A stretch of 64,000 bases of DNA from Pholis gunnellus (Eukaryota; Chordata; Actinopteri; Perciformes; Pholidae): NCBI GenBank assembly GCA_910591455.2, contig OU342809.1, positions 11,239,815 to 11,303,814 on the forward strand, given 5' to 3'. The notes under the pieces are model-generated. The model saw only the letters and a program-made list of their open reading frames with translations, ran no database searches and had not been told where the DNA came from. Shown here one piece after another: positions 47,226-60,608 of this stretch; the stretch's first letter is position 1; every line of letters begins with the position of its first letter. The position numbers were made by a program, and so were the translations under genes.

Positions 47226-49972
47226 CAAACAGACATACATTTATATACACACATGCGTATGGATTATATATTTCACCTCAGGAAATATCCCTTTCGTGTT
47301 GATTTCATTCACATAAATGAGGAAAAACAACAAGTCAGTACTGTGGTCACTAGATGAAATAGGCCTGATGCACTTGACCCCAGTTTTAATCATGAACTTA
47401 TTTTAGAACTTTTTGATTGGTCAAAACTCCTCAGTCTGCTAGCTTTTGAGTCACACATTGATCTATTCTTTCCCGACACTGTTTTGAGCAGATGTAGGGG
47501 AAACCAAACCAGAATATCTTACCACTGTAACCACTAATATATGTTATGTAAGCCTAAACATGTTCCAGTCTCACATTTCTGACTCATCGGCTGAGGCTTT
47601 ACTCAGCTCTGATCAGCTACAGTACATTGCCTGTGATCACACTTTTATGAAACAGTCAAAGGGTGTCTGTCTCCCTCTAGAGACAAAAGTGTGACATCCC
47701 AGGGAAGCCCCAATGTTTGACCAGTTTTCAGTGGTTGGGACCATGACCGCATAAAGAAGGCTGTGACTACTGAGAGTCAAAATTGCCAGAAAGGTCTTCG
47801 TTTATTTTAATTTGTAACTGGCAACACGAAGCCTCCTGGAGACCACAGCAAACGAAGAGGAACCTGTGTCTGCCTTCCTGTTACCTCTATGAGCAAATGC
47901 ATTTGACATATAAATAGTTTATTTTTGTTTAGTTTAGGCATTACGTGACCTCTTGGGGCTGCCAGCTGTATTTTTTAATTCTTGAGTTGTGTTGACATAA
48001 TTACCTTGCTATTACTGAGAGTAGAGTCCTGAATATAATACATTATTTCAGACTTTAAATGTTGCTGTTAGGCTGTGGTTTTAACATTTATTCAGAGTGC
48101 CATAAGCTAACACAAAAAAACAAGGCAATGGCTAACGGTGTGAAACGATTACTTTAAGAAAACTAAAACATTTCAAGTTAGAAGCAATGTAATCATGTCA
48201 ATTGTAATGGTAAAATATGTATTAAGTATCATAATGGTAAAATATATTCTAGTATATTGGGATGTTTTGAAAGATGTTGTTCTACTGATGGGAAAGTACA
48301 GAGATACAGAAAAGAACACTGCAGTCCTACAGAGGTATTTAATCAGTTCATGAAACCAATGTCCTGTCTTCCAAGGTTGTTCACATGCACACACGAGAAG
48401 AAGAAACAGGGAACCATTGTTTCCAACCTCTGTATGAACTGACTCCCAGTTGAACGCACCTGTAAGACTCCAGATAATGAGCAGAAACAAATCAACCCGT
48501 GTCCAAAAACCTATACTCCCTTTCCTATGAGGTAACTAAAGGCATGACTTCTTGTATGCATAAAATATGATGTGCCTTGTACTTCTTTGACAGTGTGTCT
48601 GCACAGTTCACTGAGATATGTGTCTGTGTGTCCGCTCTCCTGCTTGCAAGCAATAAATTGACTCTTACTACTTTGAGCATTCATCAGACTCTGTTTATTT
48701 AACCAACTCTTATCCCGCATCTACATAGAAATATTCCACAACACAATGTTATTTCACATTAAAGATTTCCGTTATTTATTTTGAATGTTCTGTTTTATTC
48801 ATGTCAAAGAGTATTGTGCTTTTATTTAGAAGACATAGCCAAATAAGCTGTTCAGTTCTTTTGTCAGCAGTAACATGGATTTTCTCTCACTGATGTTGAT
48901 TCGCCTGTTGAATTGAGCTGACATGACTTTAGGACTTAGACAACTAATTTTCTCACTGTCTGGATTACAGTAGTAGATAGCAGCAGATGGCAAGGCGGGG
49001 CAATCCCTGGTTGCCATTGTGCTGACACCTCAATCCTTCCACTTCATCTGACTTGGGGGTGCCCACAATTGCTGAAGTGAAACTACAAAGCTTAACCTTG
49101 CTTTCGTGTCCATTCTCCGCAGCTACTTGAAATCAGGTAGACATGCTGAGTGCAGAGTAACAGAAGCTTACGATGGTATAACAGAGCGTGCATGAGATTA
49201 TCCTGCCAGATCATACTGCCTTCATTCATTAGAAATTGGTAATTTAGTAATTTATAAAGTTTACTTTCAGAATGCTTGTTTTTTTATGCCAAAAGTTGTC
49301 TATTGTTTTATCATAGTCCTAAAAGTAGATTAATTTAGCTCATAATTAGGTAACAAAAGCTCTCAATTATGACATACATATGCTTTTGCAACTTGAGGCA
49401 CCTGCTCCATGTGTATGAAGAGGGAGCCAACAACTTTCAAAGTTAATCTCACTCTAGCTGTCATTAATGGAGATTGTATAAAAAAAGCTGCTTAGACTGA
49501 TACAAAGATTTGTGTACAGCGTTCAAGGGCATCCTCTGAAGGACAAAATAAATCACGTCTTACACATGTGTGCCTGCTGCAGGGCATGCTGCTTTTTAAT
49601 GTTTGATGGACTGCAGCTGACGACAGCGAATAGTACTTGAAACTTGTAATATGTAGAAAGATAACGACACTGTTAAACTAACCAACACCTGCAGGGTTCT
49701 GTCATCATAAATGTTCCCACTAAATACATAATCATCCAGTTGGCTCATGGCAGCGGGCTGCTAAAGTTTGGCTACATCTGCGCAACAATCACAGGGCTGA
49801 GGAGTGAAGAAACGTGACAGTTATCCCTGCCAGACAAAACCTCAAAGCAGCACTTTGTTTATAGCAGCATTATCTTACCTGTGGCGTCAACTGGAGTCAA
49901 GAAAAGAGAGAAAGGACAATTATGTTTAATTATGTGTTTCACTATGATGGAAATCATATCAATCAAATCATC

Positions 49973-50003
49973 ATGAGTTACACTTTGCTTATGTGTAACT
50001 CAT
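49973..50003. repeat. Perfect 11-bp inverted repeat, 9-base loop
   Basis: ATGAGTTACAC (49973-49983) and GTGTAACTCAT (49993-50003) are exact reverse complements in the HEXA-NR2E3 intergenic region. Confidence 0.85.
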
Positions 50004-52881
50004 AAGTTAAGTAAGTTTCACATTTGAAAGGATCCGAAACATCCAACAATAACTTTCTTAGAAAATGACTTTTTAGCAGACTACATGTCAATTTCCTTTC
50101 TACTAGTATGAAGAGCAACATACTAGAGCAACAGCTGTGTTATGTAATCTGATGACTGCAGATTAGCATGCTCAGTACTGCTTAGGTTAGTATAAATATG
50201 TATTTTAGGCATGTTCACAATCACAGAGTAGGTTTAGATGGTGTTTTGAATGCAAATTTATGCTGCAACCAAAGTTTAATGTAAATGCAAATGCGACGTG
50301 GACCGCAGTGAAAGACCGTCTAGTGTGCATAAACTTCCCAAACTTTGTTTATTATGTAAAAGTTGCGAAATTAAATCGTATCACAAGTAATTATTAAAGG
50401 TGCATTTGAGACATTCTGATGCCACGTTTGAACTATTTTAACTCTATTCAACAGTTTTAACTAGTTTCACATCCAGTGGATACAAGGTACTGTAGGTGAA
50501 GCTGCCGGACCTGTTGGCCACAAGTGTGTGTGTATCTGTATAAACTGTGGCAGGTTCATTATGCTATAGTGAAATTGCTGTTTGTTGTACACAGGGAAAA
50601 GCGAGGGAAGTGTGTGTGCCCCTTTAAAACACAAACACTGCTTTACATAATAAATGTAAAGAAATGTGAAGTGCTTTACATAAAGCAAAGACATGCATTA
50701 CAACAACACTATGAACTAAATGTACAAACACAGTAAATGACTGTTGCACCTGCAGTCTATTATAACTTATAATGCTGGTATTATTTTTGACTTGTGAGTC
50801 TGTCTGTGTCGTCATGGCAAAATGTCCTGGAGACACCTGCTGTGGTGGGACCTACCCCAGAAGTGGTTTTGAGTACTTTGTCGGGTGTTTATTTGTCTGT
50901 GGACAGATTCTATCATCACGACAGCGTCACAACCGTGAAAGATGCAGTCACAAAACTTTACAGGTGTGTAGTTAAGATCAAAACAAATGCAAAATTCAAA
51001 GATGGTTGTGGGCCGAGTAAAGACACTGAAAGTAGGTGTTAGGAAGTGGAGAAGTGGCCATTGGTCCCCCCCAACTTTACATCCCTGGCCAGATTTGGCG
51101 TTGCAGCTGGTGTGATCCCATCGCAGGATGGCCTCTAGTTTCACTTGTGATGACAAACTGTATTACTGAGGTGCATAATACAAAGCCAATTCAATGCATA
51201 CTATTAACATACATTCCTTCATATAACATATCTGTACCTACACACCATTGATTCAAACAAGTGCAAATGTCTCTGTGTGCATAGCCCTCGTAGAATGCCT
51301 CTATTGTAATCCTTTTATACGCCAATTTAGGCCAACAGAAGGAGCTCTGTTTTCCATACTACATTGTTTTCCTAAGAATCAAGAGTGACTTAAAGGGATT
51401 ACAGAATTCATTCTGTGGACACTGCAGGCAGTCACATTGTATCTTTACTGTCTTTGCTACATTTGATCTGATTAACGAGCTGAACTAGATGCCATTATCT
51501 ATATGCTATAATGACTTCAGCCATAGCTTGAGAGACCTGTACAAAAAAATAACGAGCACAGGTGTTGATGTTTCTGATATTTCTTTGTGGTCATCCACTG
51601 TGTAATATCTTAAAGTGAAGAAGAGAAATGAGAATATTAGGATTTGTGCTGTGCAATAACAGTTAATTGCACATGGGTTACTAATTAGGCAGATGGAGGC
51701 TCCTCACCATATGGCAGAAGAATGGAATTAAGGGTCAACTTGTTGCTGCTCTTTCAATCTCTGCACTAATTGTTTTTCTTCTCATCACCCCCTTTCGTGA
51801 TCCCCCCTCCAAGAAGGAGACCACATTTCATGGAGGGTTAAGCTACTTTGCTGATTTGGGGTGAAGCCATTAGTGTCATTGCCAGGGCCAATATGGTGCA
51901 GAAGGAATGTCTTAAGTGAGGTGTAAGACTACACTGTTAACCAGATGGTGAGGAACATACATACATGTGTACTATGAGTGGAACCCATATTGCTATGTTT
52001 TGTGTCTTGTTGATTAGTTAATTGGTTTACTTGTCGTAAATAACTTCTAAAACCTCAAGTCAATACTGTGGGCAGTAGTAGAATACTCTTTATGATTTTG
52101 TAGGCTAGACAACCATAGAAGCATCTTTGCTTGTAGACTTACTTTAGCTTTTCTTATAATAACTGTATGTTTACAATGAATTAGCTGATTTGAGAAAGGC
52201 ATTATACGTAAAGAATTAACAGGGTAGAATTTAAACAGATTGCTCTCTGGAGACTCTGAACTTTACCATGCAGTCAGCAGCCACATTTATGAAACCATTT
52301 AAAAGTAGTGTGAGTGAGAAGTAAAATGTTTTCTTTTTCTTTTTCAGTGGTCTCTTTTGTAGATTTTAGTTGTGCCTGTAAGTGGAGTGACTGATTGATT
52401 TACCCTTATTGACAGTAAAGATTAAGAAGATGACAAATCAGCATTTGCTTACACAGCGCCTGGTGCTAATCTCCTTGTCTTCCTTCAGAAAGCCCCCAGA
52501 CAGCTTGCACTCATTCTGGCCGAGAGAAAGAAAGAAGAAGTAAAGAAGTGACTCTGTTGACCCTCCAGTACATCAGAAACGACCAGAGAAAGGACAACAG
52601 CACTGGATCGATATCATCGAGCATTCCTGGAGTAACTCTCTGATGACCTCTGAAGAAATTAGGCTTTAATTACAAGCTTTAATGCAAATAACTACAATTT
52701 TGTGTTTTAGGGCACCACCACGTGTCAACACTTCACATGAAAGATGATTTGATCCAGCCAGTCAACTGCACAAAAAAGACTTTATAATCTTTTGTTTTCT
52801 TCTTTCTATTTTCCGAGTAATCTTCTATTTGTCTAAACACTGTTTATTAAGCAAAGTTTAGATATTAGAAGATATCTCAAA

Positions 52882-55373
52882 ATGGAGGACCACATGACCA
52901 AAATTAACAGGTTTTCTTCTGACACGTCGAATGACTTCACTGATGGACCTCAAGCAGGTGAGCCAATGCTTGTTGTAATATGGAACTGTTTAAATATAAA
53001 CAATGACAACAACAACAACAAAAAACGTAAAATATCTTTATTAAATATATATATTTTTCTGTACAGCAGATAAAAGAGTAATGCTATTGATAATAGTTGT
53101 GTTTATTGCGTGTATAGTTAAAATAATTTCTAAAAAGAAAGAACAAATAAATAAATAATAATAATAAAATAATAATATCTGTACAATTAAGATGTCTGTT
53201 GAGTCTTATAAGGATGAGAAAAATGTTGATTATTTATTTCTGCTATCTGTCCTCTACAGAAATAAGTTCAGTCCCAGGTAAAGCACATGGCCACGGTCTG
53301 CTGTGTAAAGTGTGTTCTGATTCAAGCAGTGGTAAACACTATGGGATCTACGCCTGCAACGGCTGCAGTGGCTTCTTCAAGCGCAGTGTGAGACGAAGAC
53401 TCATCTACAGGTGAGCTGAACTTTGATCTAATAGGACAGTCACAATTACAATCTGTTTAATGGAGAAATGCAACTTGTGTAACGAGAAATTCTTCGTATT
53501 TTAACTTTTTTTTCCATCAATATCACAGGTGTCAAGCTGGATCAAGCAGGTGCCCCGTTGACAAGGCCCATCGGAACCAATGCCAAGCTTGTCGACTAAA
53601 GAAGTGTCTCCAAGCTGGCATGAACAAAGATGGTGAGAAAAATCTCAATACCTTGACTGTGGAGAGTATATTATATGTGCATATATGATTTATGTCATTG
53701 TACAATCTTTTCACCCGATGTATTATTTACTTGTCCTTTTGGCAGCTGTGCAGAACGAGCGACAGCCTCGAAGCACAGCACACGTCAGTCTAGACTCTAT
53801 AAATGTGGACACTAAAAAGGAGCACCTGGCCACCACAAGGGAGCTCACCTCCTCCGCCCCCGACTCATCGGTCATCTGCAAACCTCTGGTCACCACCTCT
53901 GCCGCCGTACAGCCCTGCAGCAACCCCAATAACTACCACCGCTTTATGGTCAGCCTGCTTACTGCAGAAACCTGTGCAAAACTGGAGCCCGAGGATGGTG
54001 AGATCATAAGACATACATTGACTTCAGGTGGACACAACACGTACCCACTTCTATGTAAAAATACACTATGATTTGCTTTAGATGTCCATGATAAGTGGAG
54101 TTTGCTTTTAGGATTATACAATAAGTCACAAAAATGTAGAATTTTATTTTCTAAATTGTAATGATTCATTTAAACGTAATAATATAAGATAAGATAGATA
54201 AAATAAGATTATCCTTTGTTAGTCCCACAGCGGGAAAAACAAGAGACATCAGTAGAAAACAGAACAAAATACTAAAACAAAACAAGTACAATAGATAATC
54301 AAACAGTAAAGGTATAATAAATAAGTGAACTGTAAAAAACAACAAAGGCTAAAAATACAATATAGTACTCCTATTAGCCTAAACATTTGTGTGATTCTCT
54401 TTTTAATGCACAGTGGAGGAGAATATTGATGTGACAACCAATGATTCAGGGCGAGATCGGACTCCCTCTGACTGCCGTCTGTCCCCGTACATGTCCAGCT
54501 GTCCAGAGAGTATATATGAGACATCGGCACGACTCCTCTTCGTGTCTGTGAAGTGGGCAAAAAATCTGCCTGTTTTTGCTCACTTGCCATTTCGAGACCA
54601 GGTGAGACTGACTGACACTTTTTTTGTATAGATACATACGTAAATCGTGTGTCAGACTGATAACATTCATTTCTGTGACCTCCTCAGGTGATTCTCCTTG
54701 AGGAAGCTTGGAGTGAGATGTTCCTCTTGTGTGCCATCCAGTGGTCCCTGCCCATGGACAGCTGTCCTCTTCTGTCTCTGCCAGATCTCTCTCCCACACA
54801 GAAGGCCAAGATCAGCCTCCCCACAGCTGACCTGCGCATCCTGGAAGAGGTCTTTAATCGCTTTAAGGCCCTGGCAGTTGACCCTACTGAATTTGCCTGC
54901 CTGAAAGCCATTGTACTGTTCAAGCCAGGTGAGGAGTTAATCCTTCAGCAATATGCATTTGTTACTGAATGGACATTGTAACTAATGTCATGCTGTTTGA
55001 CTTGCAGAGACACGCAGCCTCAAAAACCCAGAGCAGGTGGAGAATCTGCAGGACCAGTCACAGGTGTTGTTAGGTCAGCACATCCATTCACTATACCCCA
55101 GCCAAAGTGCCAGGTAAGCCTGACTCTCTCTCTCTGATTGACTACAAAGATCATTAAACATAAAAACATCACACAAGTTTGTTATGTAAAAGCTTAAACA
55201 GAAACAGGAAGTTCACTCTCCTTTGTTCTCGTCCATCAAGGTTTGGGAGACTTTTACTTCTGCTGCCATCCCTCCACTCTGTGAGCTCTGAGAAAATAGA
55301 GCAGCTGTTCTTTCGCACAACCATTGGCAGCACACCCATGGAGAAGCTGCTGTGTGACATGTTCAAAAACTAA
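52882..55373 (+). CDS. nr2e3: Photoreceptor-specific nuclear receptor (NR2E3/PNR)
   Basis: Eight exons: 52882-52957, 53260-53410, 53529-53632, 53746-53997, 54414-54601, 54688-54928, 55008-55113, 55241-55373; 1251 nt, 416 aa (human 410), phases consistent. NR2E3 is an orphan nuclear receptor of rod photoreceptors that represses cone genes and co-activates rod genes with CRX and NRL. The DNA-binding domain starts at Cys41 (CKVCSDSSSGKHYGIYACNG) with the P-box CNGCSG and the FFKRSVRR helix. The second zinc module follows (CPVDKAHRNQCQACRLKKC). A Ser/Pro-rich hinge spans about 115-200. The ligand-binding domain has LLFVSVKWAKNLPVF and LEEAWSEMFLLCAIQW and ends in an AF-2-like PMEKLLCDMFKN. The start is the first ATG after a long AT-rich leader. 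An interspersed repeat lies in intron 4. Confidence 0.96.
54181..54345. repeat. Interspersed repeat fragment in NR2E3 intron 4
   Basis: ATAAGATAAGATAGATAAAA, then ATCCTTTGTTAGTCCCACAG CGGG, followed by A-rich, AAACAGTAAAGG-type sequence. This is the pattern of a common teleost dispersed repeat tail. It is non-coding, and the family is not named with confidence. Confidence 0.5.
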
Positions 55374-55518
55374 GACACTAACTAATCAAGAACACTGGAA
55401 AGACAAATGAAACCTGCTAGGAAAACGCCATAAACCAACCCTCAAGCAACATGTTTTCTGTTTGTTTCACATATTGTGGTTATGACTTCTTTCAAATGTA
55501 TTAGTGTCTGGCATTCTT

Positions 55519-55524
55519 ATTAAA
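55519..55524 (+). other. NR2E3 polyadenylation signal (ATTAAA)
   Basis: ATTAAA 145 bases after the NR2E3 stop, the first acceptable signal. Confidence 0.5.
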
Positions 55525-55559
55525 GCTATACAACAACCTTTCTTTTTGTGTTGATTTTG

Positions 55560-56050
55560 GCAGTCCCATGTGGACAATAGTGGTAGTGTTTCCAAGCACC
55601 TCTCATTTTACTGCAGCTGGGTCTGACAGTCTGCTTCTCATAGTCCTGGTTCTGATTCAACGCTGCAGCCAAAGATGCTGCTGTGAAAGATTTAGCAGCT
55701 CGGGGCTGCACAGTGAAATATCGGACCTGAACGCCATGAAGTTTAAAGCCACTGCTACTGCTGAGGACATCACCGGAGAATATCCATCAATCCATGCTGC
55801 TTCCAGCAGCTTGATGTCAGTGTTGGCTCCCAGCAAGTCCAGGAGGAGGAGGAGACGCTGAGCTGTCCTCCCTCCCGCCAGAGCTTCCAACTGCAGGTAG
55901 ATGGCAGCAGCAAATCCAGATCCGGGTCGGTCGGCGTGGGATGGCTGCAACTGTAGGCCACGCTGGAGACTGAGCTGAAGGAGTTTCTAGTGAACCTGCA
56001 TGATTACAACAAAATCCGATCTGGTGGCACAGAGGACATGCTTAAAGAAT
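55560..56050 (+). pseudogene. Coding-like, stop-interrupted segment of unknown origin
   Basis: Between NR2E3 and STOML1 (stops to start 55374-56773), this part is richer in G+C than its flanks and has coding texture spread over frames: SGLHSEISDLNAMKFKATA in one, QEEEETLSCPPSRQSFQLQ and ELKEFLVNLHDYNKIRSGG in another, with stops between. It may be a decayed gene, a retrocopy, or a UTR. I do not recognise the family. The rest of the intergenic stretch shows nothing. Confidence 0.25.
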
Positions 56051-56773
56051 AACTATAAAGAAATAGCCAATCTTCTTGCTGATGGTCTTGTTTACTTATG
56101 TAGATCATAAAGAGGCAGAGTATTAAATTGAGACTGTATAATGGCTATTGGCCAATTTTAGCTGTTTGAGGTCATTTATAGACCAGAGAGCTGTTAACTG
56201 CCTTACTCTCATATCTTGGTCACAATTTTGTGTTCTTTATCAAAACTCTTAAACATCGATATTTGCCCCCAAAACTCAATAATGGTCCAGATCTATTATG
56301 ATTTGTCTCTTGAATAATATTTACTTAATGACAGGATCACTGGTTTTCTTCCATCCTTGGGGACCTTTCCATGGAATCAGACAACAACAACAAAAAAAAA
56401 AATAATACATCTGACTGTAAAAGCCAGTACAGTAACATCTGACTGCAAACATATCTGAAACGGGAGACCTTAAAAGAAACAGGTTTATCAATGTGGGGCC
56501 ACAGTATGTCCTGGAATGTAAACTGCAGTTGGTCTACAGCAACGGTAGGTGGCGGTAACGAGCATATTTACTGACGAAGAGGCAACGAGCCGTCAGTAAA
56601 CACAGCGAAGAAGAGCTGGAGCAAAAACACGGAAGAACTTCACGTTAGCTAGCATAGTGAGCTAAAGCATCCTCTATTTTAGTAACAGTACATACCTTGT
56701 TTACTTCGACAGGGTTTGGGCTCATAGCATGTACTGATAGTTAACATGAAGTTGCCTTAAATAAGAAACAACA

Positions 56774-59700
56774 ATGTTTAGCAAGTCGTATCAGCAGCTC
56801 CCTCAGAAGGACACCACCAGTCCGAGGACTCCTGGCTTGTTTGTGGACACTGACAGCTTCACACAGCGCGGCTACTACCAAGGCTTTTCTTTTGACAACA
56901 TCCCCAATGTTTCTGTTAACGACTTCACCGGTAAGAACCTAACAGTTATGGTAGCTGTCTTTGTGTGGGGTCATGAGAGCTATTGTAATGTAATATACGA
57001 CTGTGGGGTATAATAAATAGTCTAATTAAAGCAATAAGAGCATTGCCCTTTAACTATTTTACTGTCTAAATATGAGATTTGTTGGTAGTATTATTACGAT
57101 TAGTCTATCGTGTTTTTTGTGCCAATGTTCCCTTTAACTCTATTGTCCTCAAAGGAAATCAGTCTTGCATTCAGGTAAAATACAATACGCACTCACAAAC
57201 ATTGATCAAAAATAAAGTACATAAAATATATAATAAATGTATGTACAACATATGCCACACTACATAGCATTGCACATTAACTTCTTAAAAGGTTGGTGGA
57301 CTTGCATGAGACAAATGAAAATGACAACATATGACATATCCTGTAGTTAAGTTCCTAGGATGAGTCAAGCTCTAAAACACTAGATCCTACATATCCCATA
57401 ATGCATTATCATGTTTCCTGAAGCCCTTCCTGGTAAAATCTCATCTTTCAAACCCCACACACCCAGTTTGTAGTGCAGGATTTCTAGTCTCCCAAGTGGG
57501 GAGCTCCCCTTACAGCCACAGATAAGATGACATCATAAACTGAAAATACCTTAAAGACGAAGACTTTTTTGTTTCTTGTCTTTTAAGATACCTCCCAAGG
57601 ATGGCTGTCCTGGATCTGCAACCTGATTGTCATCTTCCTTGTCCACATCTTCACATTCATAACATTTCCTATAACAGGATGGTTTGTACTGAAAGTAAGG
57701 GGAAACCTCTCATCAGTTATTCCTACAGCACGTCTACTAAACTTGTCAGAGAATGAAAACAAACACCTCTGACTCATCTTGTTCGTAGACTGTGCCTAAC
57801 TACCAGAGGGTAGTCGTGTTTCGTCTGGGTCGAGTCGGTCCTCCCAAGGGCCCTGGTATTGTCCTTGTGCTGCCCCTCATTGACCAGTGGCAGAGAGTAG
57901 ACCTGCGCACCCGTGCTTTCAACATCCCCCCCTGCCAGGTAAACCACGACACCGAGTTCATCACTAGTTACCGAAGCAGTAGTGATGGAGAACTTGTTTC
58001 AACACATTGTCCTACACTACACAAACCATTCAAATATAATTAAAGGATAGGTTCACAATGTTTCAAGTCTAGTCAGTCACGTTTCCTTCAGATAAACATC
58101 TGAACGCACAGAGGACTGTGGAGTTTGTTCCCCATCACGTCCATTTGACGTAAATCTCTTAATGACCTGTTTAAACAGGCGGAACGATTACAGCAAGCAA
58201 AATCTGTTTTTATTTATTTTGTCCTACAGGTGTCACTCTTGGTTCATGTGCTGAGTGTTTTGTCTTTAGTCTCATATCTTTGCCCCACATTAACTTCAGA
58301 ATTAAATGCCGATGGCAATGTTTAGTTTTTAAAGCTTAAGCATTTATCACAGTTATGAGCTGTTTTTTTTAATTGTTATTAACCTTTCCGTATGCATTTT
58401 TTAGATAGTAACTACAGAACCATCGCTGAAATGCGTTACTGCATTTCAATACAGTTAAAGTGTCAAGACTCTCCTTCTGAGCGGCCAGCATTTGTCAATT
58501 GTAGTCAGCCTTACACAGTAAATATTTCTTAGTCAATAGAATGAAGAGGAGATGTCTCTATATTTTTGACAAATGTCATATGACCAGTAGTGGTTGTCCA
58601 GCCCATATAAAACATAATTCTGCTGCTGTAGGTGATTACTATGGATGACGGCGTGCTGTCAGTGGGAGCAGACATCCAGTTCAGGATCTGGAGCCCCGTC
58701 ATGTCAGTGCTCTCAGTCCAGGACCTGAATGCCTCAACCAGGATGACTGCACAGAAGGCTTTGACCTACAGCCTGTCTAAGAAGACTGTCAGGGAGATCC
58801 AGACTGGGAGAGTTAAACTTGGAGAATATCTCGGGGTGAGACAACACTGGACCTATTCTCTGCTGGCTTTTCACTGTATCACGTCAAACTAACATCCTTT
58901 TTATTGCTCTGTACAGATGGACATCAATGAGATGACTCGACCCTGGGGGCTGGAGGTGGACAGGGTAGAGCTTACCCTGGGCTCTGTACTCAAAGCACCC
59001 GGGGAAGGCTCCTCTGGATCCCTCATCATGCCACCTTCTGTGCCTGGACTTGAAGGCCTCGCTGGCCCCATTCAGGAGTTGGCCATGCACTTTCTGGGCA
59101 AGAGTGGCATTTTACAGCCTCAAAAAGGTATGGCCTCACACTAACATGACAGTTTTTGTACAACATGTACCCAGTTTGATGTTGTTGTATAATACACCTG
59201 GGTCTTTTCTCTTCAGACGACAGCATAACTTTCACAGATGAGCTCAGCAGTGCCCCTCAGGAAGTTGTGACCACATCAGGTTCTGTTGACGAGCTGCTCG
59301 GCCGGGTCAAGCTCGTGCTCTCAGAAACTTTGGTCCACCAGGTTGGGGCCTGCTTTCAGTTCAACATAAGCTCGGAAGATGGACAGCATCACAGTTACCA
59401 TGTGGATTTGAGCCAAGGTGATAAATATGCCCCAATTATGAGAGCATTTTCATTCAGATAAGTCAAGCAGCTCAATGCAAATCTGTCTGATAAAGCTAAA
59501 CTGTTTAAGTTAATTAGAAAACAAAAGTAAAGTGAGATAAATATCAAGTATCTCCATCGCTCTGTGTGTGTTCTGTAGGAAGCGGTGCAGCTGGAGCAGG
59601 GTCCTTGTGCAGAGAGCCAGATGTGACACTGAGCTTAAGTGACAGCGACCTTCTGGCCATGTTCCAGGGCGAGCTACAACCATTTGCTGCCTACACCAGT

Positions 59701-59811
59701 GGCAGACTCCAAATCCAGGGAGACATTAAGACTGCCATGAAGCTGGAAGAACTCATAAAGCTCCTTAAAGATGGGGTTGGAAATATTGAGAAATTAGAAA
59801 GCGTACAATAG
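56774..59811 (+). CDS. stoml1: Stomatin-like protein 1 (SPFH plus SCP2)
   Basis: Seven exons: 56774-56930, 57588-57694, 57789-57938, 58632-58835, 58917-59127, 59217-59417, 59579-59811; 1263 nt, 420 aa (human about 398), phases consistent. STOML1 is a late-endosomal membrane protein joining a stomatin (SPFH) domain to a sterol-carrier-protein-2 domain, implicated in cholesterol transfer and modulation of acid-sensing ion channels. The N-terminus carries a YQGF endosomal sorting motif of the YxxPhi type near residue 35. A hydrophobic hairpin (about 60-85, NLIVIFLVHIFTFITFP) follows. The SPFH region runs from NYQRVVVFRLGRV through RVELTLGSVLKAP. The SCP2-type domain occupies about 290-415, ending RLQIQGDIKTAMKLEELIKL. 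ATG 56774 heads the only well-coding first exon. It is co-oriented with CYP11A1, 0.8 kb downstream. Confidence 0.95.
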
Positions 59812-60608
59812 ATTTTAAAAAGGATCCAGCAGAAAACACAGCCCAGTGTTGGCAACAATGAAGGCAGCTAGCAGCACCGGCTCAAAAAGTCATGAGAAAG
59901 TCAGCAAGACTGACAGCCCTCCCTCTATATCGTCTCCACCAAAATGATCATAATGAACTTAAACAACATTTACTCGTTTGTTTGGCCCGGATAAAATGAT
60001 TGGATGGGCTTATTACAGTGCTGGTGGGATGTGAAGAGAATTTCAACAAATATAACAAAAAATGTTTTTGAGCATGATCAGATTATTCATAATCAAACAA
60101 AAGGGAATTTAACATGGTTAGATTGTGAATAACCAGAGGAATTCACCTTACAATTACCAACCCTAGCTTTAAGAAATGAAGTTCAATGAAGTGCATTTGT
60201 ATGTGTATTTATTAAATCTTTAATTTTAGAGGTACAGTACTGTATATGTTGATTGTATTTGTTATAAACAGAGTTTCTGTTATGGCCTTGTCTTTCTTCA
60301 CAAATCAAAGCAAATGCTTGTTTACAAAGACAACAGACCTTCTGAAGGTCTTTAAGCCCTAATGTTAGTTGGAATAGTCTCACTTTTTACATACAGATGA
60401 TTGCAGGGTGCTATTACACAAGATTACATATTCAGTAAGTAATGCTGAATACACTTGTAAATACTAATAGGCTGTGCTGTTCAACTGGAGAGCCTTGATC
60501 AGCAAAGGGAGGGGGGGGGCAGACTATTTAGACCAGCCTACTTTTTTTGCACCAGATGTCCCTGGGAGAGCCTGTTGAAGGTAGAGCAGAGCGAGAACTG
60601 TTGTCGGG
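59812..60608. other. STOML1 to CYP11A1 intergenic region
   Basis: 797 bases holding the STOML1 3' UTR and the CYP11A1 promoter. No gene-like frame and no perfect AATAAA are seen. A short poly-G run (GGGAGGGGGGGGG, about 60508) lies about 100 bases upstream of the CYP11A1 start codon. I could not identify a definite SF-1 site by eye. Confidence 0.5.

Larger units (their letters stand above)
46980..52881. other. Intergenic region HEXA to NR2E3, no convincing gene
   Basis: About 5.9 kb, AT-rich, with no family-like frame on either strand. It contains an interspersed repeat and TA microsatellite (47008-47223), a small hairpin (49973-50003), and TAAT-rich stretches near 49435-49490 and 51655-51735 that could be enhancers for the photoreceptor gene NR2E3. 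A CTTCCTTCAG acceptor at about 52488 suggests the NR2E3 5' UTR exon may begin there. Confidence 0.5.

Noticed and set aside
46984..47316. Frames with long Tyr-Ile runs on both strands
   Set aside because: Translation of a TA microsatellite.
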